Shown here in pieces: positions 54,791 through 64,000 of a stretch of DNA of 64,000 bases; position 1 is the first letter of the stretch, and every line of letters starts with the position of its first letter. Source of the DNA: Eurosta solidaginis (Eukaryota; Arthropoda; Insecta; Diptera; Tephritidae); contig NC_090321.1 in the NCBI RefSeq assembly GCF_040869045.1, forward strand, positions 76,975,183 through 77,039,182, given 5' to 3'. Below the pieces are notes generated by a model that ran no database searches, was not told where the DNA came from, and was given only the letters and a program-made list of their open reading frames with translations. Position numbers and translations under genes: made by a program.

Positions 54791-55518
54791 AATATTAAGT
54801 TTTTTGAAAAGTTCCGAAGTACTCGATACATTTTATTGAGTATGAGTACTAGCATTGATACTTTGACCCGAGTATTTTAAATGTAAAGCCACAATAACTA
54901 GTAGACACCTCAAGTTGCGAAGGTCACATCAATCATCCAACAACAACGTTGATTTCTCATACATCTGTTGTACATAGTACATATGAATTTTTTACATGAC
55001 TTTGTTCACCACCAAAATTGTCTGAAATGACACGGTCAGGTGAATTTCCCCTACAATTAAATTGCTTTTGCGCTGGTGTTTGCATTGTCCCTTCTAAATT
55101 TTAATTACAATTTTTGGCAACACAATTTAATATTTGTTTAAGATCTTGAATCGCTGATTAATGTATTTTTTACGCAAAAGTTTCACGGTGCTCAAGAGAA
55201 AATTTTGCAATGTAAGCTTCAGATTATGTATACACCTCGCGTCATAATGATAAGACACTAAGTACGAGATATCTATGCAATGCTTTTTAAAATACTCAAT
55301 TATTATGATTATTAATTGATTAGTTCATATATTGGCCCGGAATAATAAACAATAGAACGACACGGTGGAATCACCAGATGTAGTTCATAGTATCAATCTA
55401 ACCTCACTATATAATCTTGTAAAAACAGGTCGTTACCTAAGTGAACATTCAGTTGAACCAGTCGGCGACTAATACTTATATAGAACATCTGACTAATGAA
55501 TAGCGTTAACATACTTCT
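54791..55518. other. No recognisable feature
   Basis: AT-rich, no gene or known repeat. Confidence 0.45.
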
Positions 55519-56935
55519 GCTTAACTTTGTTAATCTAAGGTTGTATGACCTGCGCGTGATATTCAACACTTTGCAGCCCTACGCTTGGTTGCACGCCTTT
55601 CCTGCTTGGTCGATCATGAACAGCTCATGTCTTCTTTTAATCTCGCCCAGTCTGTTTGGGACGGTCTGATCTATGGTACAAGCTTCGAGGTACGCGTCCT
55701 GTTTAATTAGTTCTTCCACTTTTTCATTTTCATCTATTTCTATATGCACAGGGCTTCAATATAGGTATATATATATTTCTCTCTATCCTACCTATCTCCA
55801 TTACCTACACTCTAACACATTTTAAACGTTGGGCTCTATTTTCCTTCCAGTGTTTCTGCTCCTTAAGTAACGGCTACTTCTTCCGCCTGAAAAACACTGC
55901 TCGGTTCTGCGCGGAATACCGCAGACCCTACTCCTTCCATTACTCTGGAACGATCGGCATACACGTGTTTCGCCTCTTCTGCCATGTGATCGCTTTTGCG
56001 CCAACCTTACATATGTAGCTCTAAGATACCCATCGAAGGTAGAAATCTAAATAGTCTGTTTGTCCAATATTTGATCACGCTATACCACTATGATCTTATG
56101 ATCTACCCTCCAGCTGCCTCGAGGTATTGAGTCCCGTTGTAGTTGTTAACGCTATGTTCTTCGCCACCAGATCTACAGGTGTAATGTGCACAATGGCATA
56201 CAGTGCAGCCGTCGGGGTTATTTAGTGGCTCCCGCTAAGCTTAGCATTGATAGCCTTCATATCCCTTCTAATTTTTTTAGCAAGGTACTTTTTTGTGTGG
56301 CCGTCCATCAAACAAGGACTTTATAGGATACGATTGGCTTTACAATCGATGTAAATATCCAATGAGAGAGAGGGCGATAGACCCCACCTACACTCCAACA
56401 TTCTTTTACATGCAAATAGTTCTATCGAGGCCTTCATCCCTCCTCCACGTTGAGCTTCCACGACAACTTACTTTCTAGAATGATTCCTAGGTATTTTGTA
56501 CAAGGTTTCTCCCGCAGGGCCACCCTCCAATAGTCCAATTCGGCATATTTTACCTCCCAATAAACAAGACCATATCCGTCTGCTCCACTTTGATGGCAAA
56601 CCCAACATTAGATGCTTTATTACGTATATCCGGAAGCGCCTGATCCATCAAAGAGCTAATTGTTGGAAGGCACTTTCCACTTATGACAACTGCAACGTCA
56701 TTTGCATATGGCGTACGTTAGATGGGCACCTCATCGAACCGCTTCCTTGATCGCCTGTTTTGAGATATTGTTTAAAGCCCCGGCAATGTCTAAGTAGACT
56801 TCTAAGGCGAACTCATACATTCTAAGGCTTTCACTATGCTTCGAACTACTCGTGTGTATCGACTTAGATTTGGTGTACGCATGTTGTGTTTTGGAGATGA
56901 TGTTAAGCTAATGTGTTTTTTTGGGATACTTGCAG
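55519..56935 (-). pseudogene. Decayed LOA LINE, RNase H to RT region
   Basis: In plus-strand order this matches 18420-20215 of the near-complete LINE. Landmarks are CTACGCTTGGTTGCACGCCT, CTGCTTGGTCGATCATG, GCAGACCCTACTCCTTCCAT, GTGCACAATGGCATACAGTG, CATCAAAGAGCTAATTG, GGCACTTTCCACTTATGACA and TTGGTGTACGCATG. Many stops, indels and a deletion of the palm region leave no frame. It is much older than the copy at 18011. Confidence 0.88.
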
Positions 56936-57046
56936 TTATTTGCAGGGTTATTTGCAGTACAAACCGCTTCCGAAGAAGCGGCGCTCGGGTTGAGATATTT
57001 CTGAAAAACGTAATGGCCGCAGATTTCGTTCATAATTGTAATATAT

Positions 57047-57542
57047 TGTAATGAATTTTGGGAAATTCCGCTTATTTGAAACCTTCTGCTAACGTTCGAA
57101 TCGCTAAACTGTTGAATAAATCACTGCAATATTCAGTATTGCAAACTGGTCTTTATTTAGATTACTTTGGGAGTAGTACTTCACAATTATAAACCAATAT
57201 CGTGTTCAAATCAAAACTTTTATACTCCCTGTTGCCTCGTCCGCATATTTCTCCAAAGGTCTAGACGTTTCGCCTTCTAGAACTCTTGTATGTCCTGCTT
57301 GGTAAACAGCTATATGCATGTACATATATCTATAGTCCACGCCTCTCCCATAGCCATATGCGGGTGTATGTGTGAGTAACTTCGGCTGATGACCACACGT
57401 GTGTGTGTGAGATAGCTCTTCGTCGCCTTCTACGTAAGTGTTGCTAGCTTTAATGTGTACACGTACATAAAAGTGGCTGCTTCATGTTTTTGTTGTTGCG
57501 TGATTATTTATTAACAGCTTGGTGATGCTAATATTCGTCGCA
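57047..57542 (-). mobile_element. Solo LTR, subfamily B, inverted
   Basis: On the plus strand TGTAATGAATTTTGGG to CTAATATTCGTCGCA, flanked by ATATAT on the left and right. Carries AACGTTCGAATCGCTAAACT, TTTTATACTCCCTGTTGCC and GTTTTTGTTGTTGCGTG. Confidence 0.88.
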
Positions 57543-57818
57543 ATATATTAGGTACCCGATATGTTACGCAGTAGTAGCGATATTCGAAAAATCGTATTGA
57601 TGGGCCCGTGGTAGATGCATCTATTGTGAGGGGCGGTGGCAGATTTGGCGATAGCGGTAAAATAGGCGCAGTTATAGGCAAAGTGCAAAGAAAAGAGGGT
57701 GCAAGATGTGAAAAGGGAGTAGGGCCTGAATATTTTAGGTGAACGAAAGTTCGGGTAGGACAACGTTTCTCTTGTGGGTTTAACAAGCAAGAAATATGCA
57801 ATTTACATACATACATAT
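57543..57818. other. Anonymous spacer
   Basis: No gene recognised; G-rich on the plus strand near 57600-57740. It ends in the left ATAT flank of the next element. Confidence 0.4.
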
Positions 57819-57957
57819 TGTAACGAATTTACTGAAATTCCTCTTATTTGCAACCTTCTACTAACGTTCGAATCACTAAACTGTTGAAGAAATAACTCCA
57901 CTATTCAATAATGCAAAATGGCCTTTATTCAAGTACTTCACAATACTACTACTTCTC
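57819..57957 (-). repeat. 3' LTR remnant of the second SAP-Gag copy
   Basis: Matches the first 139 bp of the LTR at 59992 as read on the plus strand (TGTAACGAATTTACTGAAAT to TACTACTTCTC), then switches straight into protease-region sequence. Confidence 0.9.
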
Positions 57958-58304
57958 CACTGCTCTCTCTGGCTTTTCAATGCCACTGTTTCTTTCGCAG
58001 GTACCTTCGGTTTTGATTTGTTTGGCCCATTCGTTCCATCAACCTTTGCCCTATCTACTTTCCTTAACTTTTGTGGTCTCTGTCGAATCTCCTCCACCAG
58101 CACTCGATTACTGCTGAACCCTTTCTCCAAACTGAAGTTAAGTGGCACATCCTTGTTCTTATAGCGCATAATCTTTCTCCGCATATCGATCCTGATGTCA
58201 TGGTCAACTAAGAAGTCCACTCCCAATATGACTTCATCAACAATCTCCGCCACAACGAATTTGTGTAGAACCATGACCTTCCCAATTAAGACTTCACAGA
58301 TCAC
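57958..58304 (-). pseudogene. Protease C-terminal part, second SAP-Gag copy
   Basis: EVLIGKVMVLHKFVVAEIVD, VILGVDFLVDHDIRIDM, YKNKDVPLNFSLEKGFSS and RVLVEEIRQRPQK parallel 48885-49140 of the other copy. The frame runs into the LTR remnant and ends at 57876. It is one frame away from the upstream knuckle and protease start (see 58382). Confidence 0.85.
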
Positions 58305-58381
58305 TTCTCCCTAGACTTGGTTATACTCGCCAGTGACCGTACGCAACCTGGCTCCAGGTAATGGTTTTACTCTCCTATTGA

Positions 58382-58726
58382 TCAGATCGGATAAAGGAAT
58401 GAGGTGCGCCCGTACCTACAGTCAGTACACGCTCCTTTGACGGTAAGACTGCTCGATTTTCTTCCAATTTGCGAGATAGATATCACAGGACATTCAACAG
58501 CTAAAGCTAGCTCTCGATCTTTACATCTGGCACGCTCTTGCTCATCTCCTCCAGCTTTGCGTTTACGGCCGCCCAAGTTGGAACTACCAGGACTGGTGCT
58601 GCAATGACGTGCAATGTGACCTGGGTTACCACATTTAAAACATTTGATTGCGCCATTATTCTTCTGTTGCGTTCCTTTTAAAGCTTCCAAAATTGCGTCT
58701 ACCCACTCTGGTCTTTCTACTTCCAC
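58382..58726 (-). pseudogene. Zinc knuckle and protease start, second SAP-Gag copy
   Basis: EVERPEWVDAILEALKGTQQ, then the CCHC knuckle CFKCGNPGHIARHC, a basic GGRKRKAGGDEQERARCK linker and ISQIGRKSSSLTVKG. The expected DTG active-site stretch is shifted out of frame: after the ACTGTAGGTACGGGCGCACC region the sequence continues in another frame, so a small deletion near 58435 breaks the protease. Confidence 0.85.
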
Positions 58727-58940
58727 ACGGCGTGCTTTGAAAACTGGCTTACACAGAAGCGACGCTGTTTCCTGAATCAGAGCATGTGAAACCGTTTCTG
58801 CGAATGTAGGTTTTGGGTTTGCGTATGTCGCTCGCTTCGTTTCGACATCCCGTATTCCATTAAGAAAGCTCTAAATTTTTACCTTTTCGGTGTATTCCAC
58901 GGGTGCGGCCGCATTTGCCAAATGAGCCAACCTTTCAACA

Positions 58941-59621
58941 TCAAAACTCTTGCAAAGTCTCATTAGCTTTTTGGTAAGGGTTTTGCAATTCTATTTGATA
59001 TATCTGTTTCCTGTGTTCGCTTCCGTACCGACGTTCTACATCAGCCATCAATGCGTCATAACTGTTCCGTTCGTACTCTGGAATAGTCTGTAAGATTTCG
59101 TCAGCTGGTCCTTTCAATGCTACGAAGAGTGCAGCAACTTTATCTTCAGCATTCCAGTTGTTCACTGTTGCGGTCTTCTCAAATTGTAGCTTAAAGACCT
59201 GGAAAGGAACAGAACCGTCAAAGGATGGTGTTTTTACCTTTGGATTACTCGTTGAAACTGCTGGGCGATTTAGCTGCAACTGCTCGATACGTCCTCTCAA
59301 AGCATCCACCTCGGCCTCGATTTTTTCTTCAAACTGTAAAATTTTTGTATCTTGCGCCTCCAACTTCGAGGAAATACGTCCTTCTTGCTCTTCCAGTTGA
59401 GCAGAGATCTGCGATGATATCTGTGCTGAAATTTGCGCCAACATTTCGGATATTCGTGCCTCTTGTGCTTCAATCTTCGTTGTTATACGGTTTCCTGCGA
59501 TTCCAGCTGAGATGACATTTGCGACGACATTTTGGATATACGTGTCTCCTGTGATTCCATCTTGGATGCCATATATGTCTTCTGTTCTGCCAGTTGAGAT
59601 GACACTTGTACTGGGCTTCAA
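58941..59621 (-). pseudogene. Coiled coil and Gag core, second SAP-Gag copy
   Basis: Coiled-coil repeats (ITTKIEAQEARISEM, QISAQLEEQEGR, ISSKLEAQDTK) are fewer than in the copy at 47474. They lead into PKVKTPSFDGSVPFQVFKLQ, DKVAALFVALKGPADEILQT and YDALMADVERRYGSEHRKQI, the Gag core. The frame ends at ANETLQEF, where a shift near 58941 interrupts it. The sequence from 58727 to 58940 is the remaining Gag C-terminus in broken frames. Confidence 0.87.
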
Positions 59622-59938
59622 TTTTGGATGTTATGCGGTTCTCCTGGGATTCTAGTTGTTTTTCCATCTGTTACTGTCGATGTTTGTGCAGATATTGCAG
59701 CTAATATTGAGTCTGTGTTCGCCATTGTCTGCGTTGTTTCGTTTTTCTCCTCAATTTTTGTTGTAGTCTCGTCGCCACCAAGATGAAAGACATACTCTTC
59801 CACGTTAATTCCTTCTGCTTCCATTGACTCTCGTAGTCTTGCCTGAAGTTCGAGTTTATTGCCGGTTGTATTCAATCCACGGCTCTCCAACTCCTTCAAT
59901 TGCTGGATCCTCAATTCACTCAATTTTGTCATGTCCAA
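59618..59938 (-). pseudogene. SAP domain of Gag, second SAP-Gag copy
   Basis: MDMTKLSELRIQQLKELESR, GNKLELQARLRESMEAEGIN and VEEYVFHLGGDETTTKIEEK match the other copy. It also retains about 18 residues (TMANTDSILAAISAQTSTV) missing there. One lysine of the SAP helix (QLKKEL) is lost here. A frameshift near 59675 separates it from the coiled coil. Comparing the copies shows that SAP, coiled coil and Gag core were one protein. Confidence 0.87.
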
Positions 59939-59991
59939 GTTATATTCGCAATCTTCGGAATTTATTCAACAATTCCTCTTCTGACACCAAT

Positions 59992-60504
59992 TGTAATGAA
60001 TTTACTGAAATGTCTCTTATTTGCAACCTTCTACTAACGTTCGAATCACTAAACTGTTGAATAAATAACTCCACTATTCAATAATGCAAAATGGCCTTTA
60101 TTCGAGTACTTCACAATACTACTACTTCTCGACAGATAGCGTGCTTTAATCAAACTCATTTTCGTGCCTCAACTGTTGCTGCTTTTATACTGTTTGGTTT
60201 TCTCGTTGGCATATTTCTAGGCGGTTCTATTTCTAGAATTTACTAGTTAGTTATCAGCTATAAAATTACCAGCTTTAACTACGTTTATAGCTTCTCATAT
60301 GCGCGTGTATATGAGAGTGATACTTGCAAAAATTATTGCCTACTTTTTATCTCAGATATATTCATGTGTTTGTGCGTTGCTCTCCGCTGCTTGTATGGAC
60401 ATATGTATAGACATAATGATTGATTTATTGATGTGCATACAAGTCACTGCTTAGTATTGGCTTAGAGATGATAGTATTCCTTAGTGTTGCTAATATTCGT
60501 CACA
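59992..60504 (-). repeat. 5' LTR of the second SAP-Gag copy
   Basis: Plus-strand TGTAATGAATTTACTG to GCTAATATTCGTCACA. Inverted TATA region CTTTTATACTG near 60182. The primer site lies just left, at about 59981-59989. Confidence 0.9.
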
Positions 60505-60579
60505 ATATGTATATGGCACAACAGACAGGCTGAGCTATGAAAAAACCCACCAAAAATAATATGCTATCAACCTACCGGT

Positions 60580-60942
60580 GGCCGCCGTGGTGTGATGGTA
60601 GCGTGCTCCGCCTACCACACCGTATGCCCTGGGTTCATACCCCGGGCAAAGCAACATCAAAATTTTAGAAATAAGGTTTTTCAATTAGAAGAAAATTTTT
60701 CTAAGCGGGGTCGCCCCTCGGCAGTGTCTGGCAAGCGCTCCGGGTGTATTTCTGCCATGAAAAGCTCTCAGTGAAAACTCATCTGCCTTGCAGATGCCGT
60801 TCGGAGTCGGCATAAAGCATGTAGGTCCCGTCCGGCCAATTTGTAGGGAAAATCAAGAGGAGCACGACGCAAATTGGAAGATAAGCTCGGCCTTAGACCT
60901 CTTCGGAGGTTATCGCGCCTTACATTAATTTAAATTTTTTTT
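60580..60942 (+). mobile_element. tRNA-derived SINE, copy 2, with perfect 15-bp target duplication
   Basis: The tRNA-like head GCCGTGGTGTGATGGTAGCG and degraded B box GGGTTCATACCCCGG are followed by the same body as copy 1. The tail is TCGCGCCTTACATTAATTT with a T-run. TATCAACCTACCGGT occurs at 60565-60579 and 60943-60957, flanking it exactly. That 14-15 bp size suggests a LINE endonuclease moved it. It sits in an R1-like LINE remnant. Confidence 0.93.
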
Positions 60943-61550
60943 TATCAACCTACCGGTTTATTGCTATACGAATAGCATGTGCTTATAGAACGGTGTGCGA
61001 CGACGTGATCCTTGTTTTATCTCCGGAAATCCCAGCAGATCTACGGACATGTGAAATGGCCGATCTGTGTGGCATTGGAATTGGCCGACCACCGAAAGAT
61101 GAGAAAAGCGATAGTCCACAAACCATAGTCAGGTGGCAAGAACGGTGGAAGGAATCGATGAAGGGGGCGCTAGACCTTCATGTTAGTTGGCAATATAGCA
61201 GATTGGTACGAGCGGAAGCGCAGCGAACTAAACTGCCAACTTACGCTGATATTCTGTTCACACTGTCCCACCGAATTGGAAAACGCAGAACACGTAATGT
61301 TTCATTTCCCTCGATTTCACGGCGAAAGATTCTCGTGAGTTTTTGGAGAGGAGCCCTCCAACAAGAATTTAGTTCCCCCAATAAGCAGAGACATGCATTG
61401 TTGAACTGCTGTGAGTAAAATGGCGTTGTTAATGATGATGTGATTGATGTATGCCGAAAGGGATCGTAGAGAAATGTGCATGCGAAGCCTGGTTTCATTG
61501 GGCCACTTGAGGGCAATCGCTGTCCCAACGTCCAAGAAGAACAAAACAAA
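60943..61550 (+). pseudogene. R1-like LINE C-terminal remnant
   Basis: STYRFIAIRIACAYRTVCDD, VILVLSPEIPADLRTCEMAD and IVRWQERWKESMKG are the region after the RT domain in R1-group LINEs. A frameshift near 61230 puts the C-terminal knuckle in another frame (CPTELENAEHVMFHFPRFHG, then ERF). Beyond about 61420 lies the 3' UTR, ending around CCAACGTCCAAGAAGAAC. The 5' part before the SINE (60509-60579) is too short to read. Confidence 0.75.
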
Positions 61551-62019
61551 AAGACATGCTGAGCTAATATGTTGGACCTAATATTTTAAGTGTAGTTTGC
61601 GTAACATTCGTTCAGAAATTATTACCTCGCATTTTTGTTGTCTAAAAAAAAATTATTTTCCCATCTTCTTTTAAGCCAACCTAACTCTGCAGGCTATGTG
61701 TCACGTGTACTTATATCTGCATGTGTATATACATACATATACAATAAACTATATATGTATGTATGTATACATATTTCTGCTATTAGTCATCAACTTTTTG
61801 TTTTATTTACCGCAAATGCCTCATTCATTTTTGTTCGTTTCACGTGACTTTTATTTTTTTGTTTGTTTTAACCCCTAAATATGAATGCCACATTCATCAG
61901 AATCGTCGGCCGTTTAACCCTAGTGAATATTTGAAGTTTTTAAATAAAGGAGTACATGTTTTTATTTCCTTGGCATTTTGAAAATTTAACCATTTTAAGC
62001 AAATACACAGGGCACTGCA
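61551..62019. other. No recognisable feature
   Basis: AT-rich with TATG/ATAC microsatellite-like runs near 61730-61775. No gene. Confidence 0.45.
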
Positions 62020-63325
62020 TAGGGGGTTATAAACATAAAGAAAGCCTTGTAATATAAGAAGTATGACTTAGGAGTCTTCTTAGACATTGCCGGGGCTTTA
62101 AACAATGTCTCTAAACAGGCGGTAACGGAGGGCCTTAAGGACATTAAAGTACATCCCGCCCTTACCAGATGAATCGGTTGCATGCTTAATTGCGGGATGA
62201 CTACTTGGCAGGGGCTGTATAAGACCACAAAGTCGGTAGACAGGGGCGCGGCACAGGGCTGCTGCGGACGCTGGTCATCAACCAACTGCTCAGGCTGTTC
62301 GATGTTGGACCCGTCACAGTAACCCGTACGCAGATGACTTGGCAGTTATCGTAAGTGTGAAGTATCTTTCAACAATTAGCTCTTTGGTCGATCGGGCGCT
62401 GCGGGAGTTACATACCTTTAAATCTAATTTGAACGCCAATGCGGAGAAGATGGATGTGGTCTTGTATACTAGGAGGTATAAGGTTCCAACTTTATTCCCC
62501 AACGAATTTGGGGAAATTCCGCTTATTTGAAACCTTCTGCTAACGTTCGAATCACTAAACTGATGAATAATTCACTCCAATATTCTGTATTGCAAAACGG
62601 TCCTTATTTGACTACTTTGGAACTATTACAATTATACTTCACTTCGCAACTGATAACGTGTTTAAATCAAACTGATTCCTGATTCCTGAGCTTGCGCTGC
62701 TTTTATACTCTCAGTTTTCTCGTTCATCCATTTCTTCTAAGGTCTAGCCGTTTCTCGTTCTAGAACTGCTGTATCTCCTGCTTGGTAATTGAGCTACACA
62801 TATGCGTGTGTATGAGTGAGCAACTAACATCGGCTGATGAAAACATGTGTGTGCGTGAGTTATTCTTCGTCACCTTTTATATACGTGTGTAAATGGCTTA
62901 AATTCATGTATTCATGTACATGAGAGTGGCAGCTTGCTTTATTGTTGTTGTGCCTTTATTTACTAACCGCTTAGTGATGCTAAAATTCGCCACAATATTT
63001 GCGAACTCTTCTAGACAGTAAGTTGTTGAAGCTCATCGCGGATTAGAAAGTGAAGTAGTCCCCGACGGCACTTTATAAAGAATGCTGGAGTGTATGTGGG
63101 GCCTACGCCCTTTCTCTTTCATTGGATATTTATGATGTAAAGCCTATCATTTACTATGGAGTCGTTGTTTGGTAAAAAAAATAGAGGATACATGCAGGGA
63201 GCCCTGAAAACAACCCCTTCTTTGCTACCTGCACATCGATGGGTCTCTTAGAGCAAGGATAGAGGTGGAAGGCTGGCACATGGGCGCTTAAATGGCAGCC
63301 AGTGCGATACACGTTAGAGGTTTGC
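62020..63325 (+). pseudogene. Decayed LOA LINE, RT region, split by an LTR
   Basis: On the plus strand YDLGVFLDIAGALNNVS, IKVHPALTR and GCMLNCG, KTTKSVDRGAAQGCCGRW and then NANAEKMDVVLYTRRYKVP match RT residues 255-405 of the copy at 18114. Frames are broken near 62180, 62265 and 62330. After the LTR (62498-62994) the match resumes with YLRTLLDSKLL and a WGLRPFSLSLDIYDVKPIIYYGVVVW-like stretch around 63090-63170, then decays by 63325. About 50 bp was lost at the LTR junction. Confidence 0.85.
62498..62994 (-). mobile_element. Solo LTR, subfamily B, inside LOA LINE
   Basis: AACGAATTTGGGGAAATTCC to GCTAAAATTCGCCACA on the plus strand, with CTGCTAACGTTCGAATCACT, TTTTATACTCTCAGTTTTC and GTTGTTGTGCCTTTATTT. 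The first three bases are altered. The right flank is ATAT. Confidence 0.85.
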
Positions 63326-63335
63326 GCCGATCACT

Positions 63336-64000
63336 TAATCGGCGGCGGCGGCGTGGGCTATATTATATGCCGGCGGCGGCGACGTATGCCGGTGTTCTTA
63401 CTTTAAGAAGCTTGATTTTGGAATTGGTCTCTTTTTAATGTCATTATTGCTGTTTTTTTGCCTAGCAACTGGCAATTAGAAAACACATTTTACTTACGGT
63501 TGCTAGTAATGGTCTATTAATACTCATGACTCTCGTGACACAGGGCGCGTCCAGTTTTTTCGGCTGTTTTTAAGAGCTACATTTCCCGATGTGCGAACAG
63601 TAGCAATCCCGACCACCAGTCGTTACCACGCCTCCTCACCCTCACACCATATGCCATCACAGAAGCTATAGGACTGCGACTTTGAACTCATATGTACCTT
63701 CGTCGACGTCACTTTCCTAGAAGCTCTAGGTGTAGCTCCGAAGACTTTCCAACGGATGCTTTTGTCGCCCTATGCTGCCGAGCTACACCAGAGTAACACC
63801 TTAAAACGTTAGGGAGTGACTATTCTGCCAAGGATGCCGCCCTCGAAATCATAAGCAGTCTAAGTGGATGTTATTGCGTAATGGGTGAAAATCGTATAAT
63901 CCTCGGCGAATCTTCATAATTAAAATTTTACAAGGACCCTGGATAAAACTTTTAAAATGTAGACCAAGGTTTGCAGACGTTTGTGTTCACAACATTGATT
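63336..64000 (+). repeat. Unclassified dispersed repeat U, copy 2 (open at window edge)
   Basis: Starts near TCGGCGGCGGCGGCGTGGGC and follows copy 1 (28733) to the last base of the window, apart from the different interior at about 63415-63500. It contains an extra GGCGGCGGCGAC run. Confidence 0.87.

Larger units (their letters stand above)
57819..60504 (-). mobile_element. SAP-Gag LTR element, inverted second copy
   Basis: Minus-strand order: 5' LTR (60504-59992), primer site, SAP, coiled coil, Gag, knuckle, protease, then only 139 bp of the 3' LTR (57957-57819). ATAT flanks both ends (57815-57818, 60505-60508). A deletion runs from within the protease region to the 3' LTR, removing RT, RNase H, all integrase and most of U3 and R. 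The breakpoints differ from those of the copy at 46643, so the two lost pol independently. Confidence 0.9.

Noticed and set aside
54593..54880. 95-residue plus-strand protein
   Set aside because: It reads antisense through a LINE 3' remnant.

Overview
This is non-coding, repeat-dominated nuclear DNA from an insect, most likely a higher fly. I infer a tephritid-type fruit fly from the retrotransposon families and the long Helentron-like repeat, but a database comparison was not possible. I found no convincing host gene, tRNA gene, rRNA gene or CRISPR array. Almost every long reading frame is either satellite sequence read through or a decayed transposable-element gene. The texture (large satellite array plus nested elements) suggests pericentromeric or other heterochromatin.

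Layout. (1) 1-15888: one tandem satellite array open at the left edge, built from two related modules, A (about 143 bp) and B (about 123 bp). It has higher-order duplications of 1-2.4 kb, and every module carries TGTCC-type words spaced one helical turn apart. (2) 15889-17764: a solo LTR with a 553-bp tandem duplication. (3) 17765-25064: a Penelope-like element (GIY-YIG retroelement) bounded on both sides by satellite pieces. A nearly complete LOA-type LINE (18011-23631) sits inside its reverse transcriptase with a 14-bp target-site duplication. (4) 25065-30520: solo LTRs, a decayed Jockey/CR1-like LINE and an unclassified dispersed repeat (U). (5) 30520-33901: a Helentron/DINE-1-like element with about fifteen 130-bp internal repeats. 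(6) 34068-41822: LINE remnants, two foldback elements, a self-nested Jockey-type LINE and a second Helentron-like copy. (7) 41823-46642: mostly anonymous sequence with LINE scraps, an LTR and a small TIR element.

(8) 46643-50200: a Ty3/gypsy-type LTR element whose Gag starts with a SAP domain followed by an 11-residue-repeat coiled coil; most of pol is deleted. (9) 50201-57542: a Helentron copy invaded by repeat V, which is itself invaded by a 442-bp TIR element; a tRNA-derived SINE inside a solo LTR; a 357-bp palindromic element; LINE fragments. (10) 57819-60504: a second, inverted and differently damaged copy of the SAP-Gag element. (11) 60505-64000: a second SINE, an R1-like LINE tail, a LOA LINE split by a solo LTR, and a second copy of repeat U at the right edge.

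The genes here do not form a host pathway. They are mobile-element functions: endonuclease, reverse transcriptase, RNase H, Gag, protease. The LOA LINE is the only element close to intact; one in-frame stop splits its ORF2.
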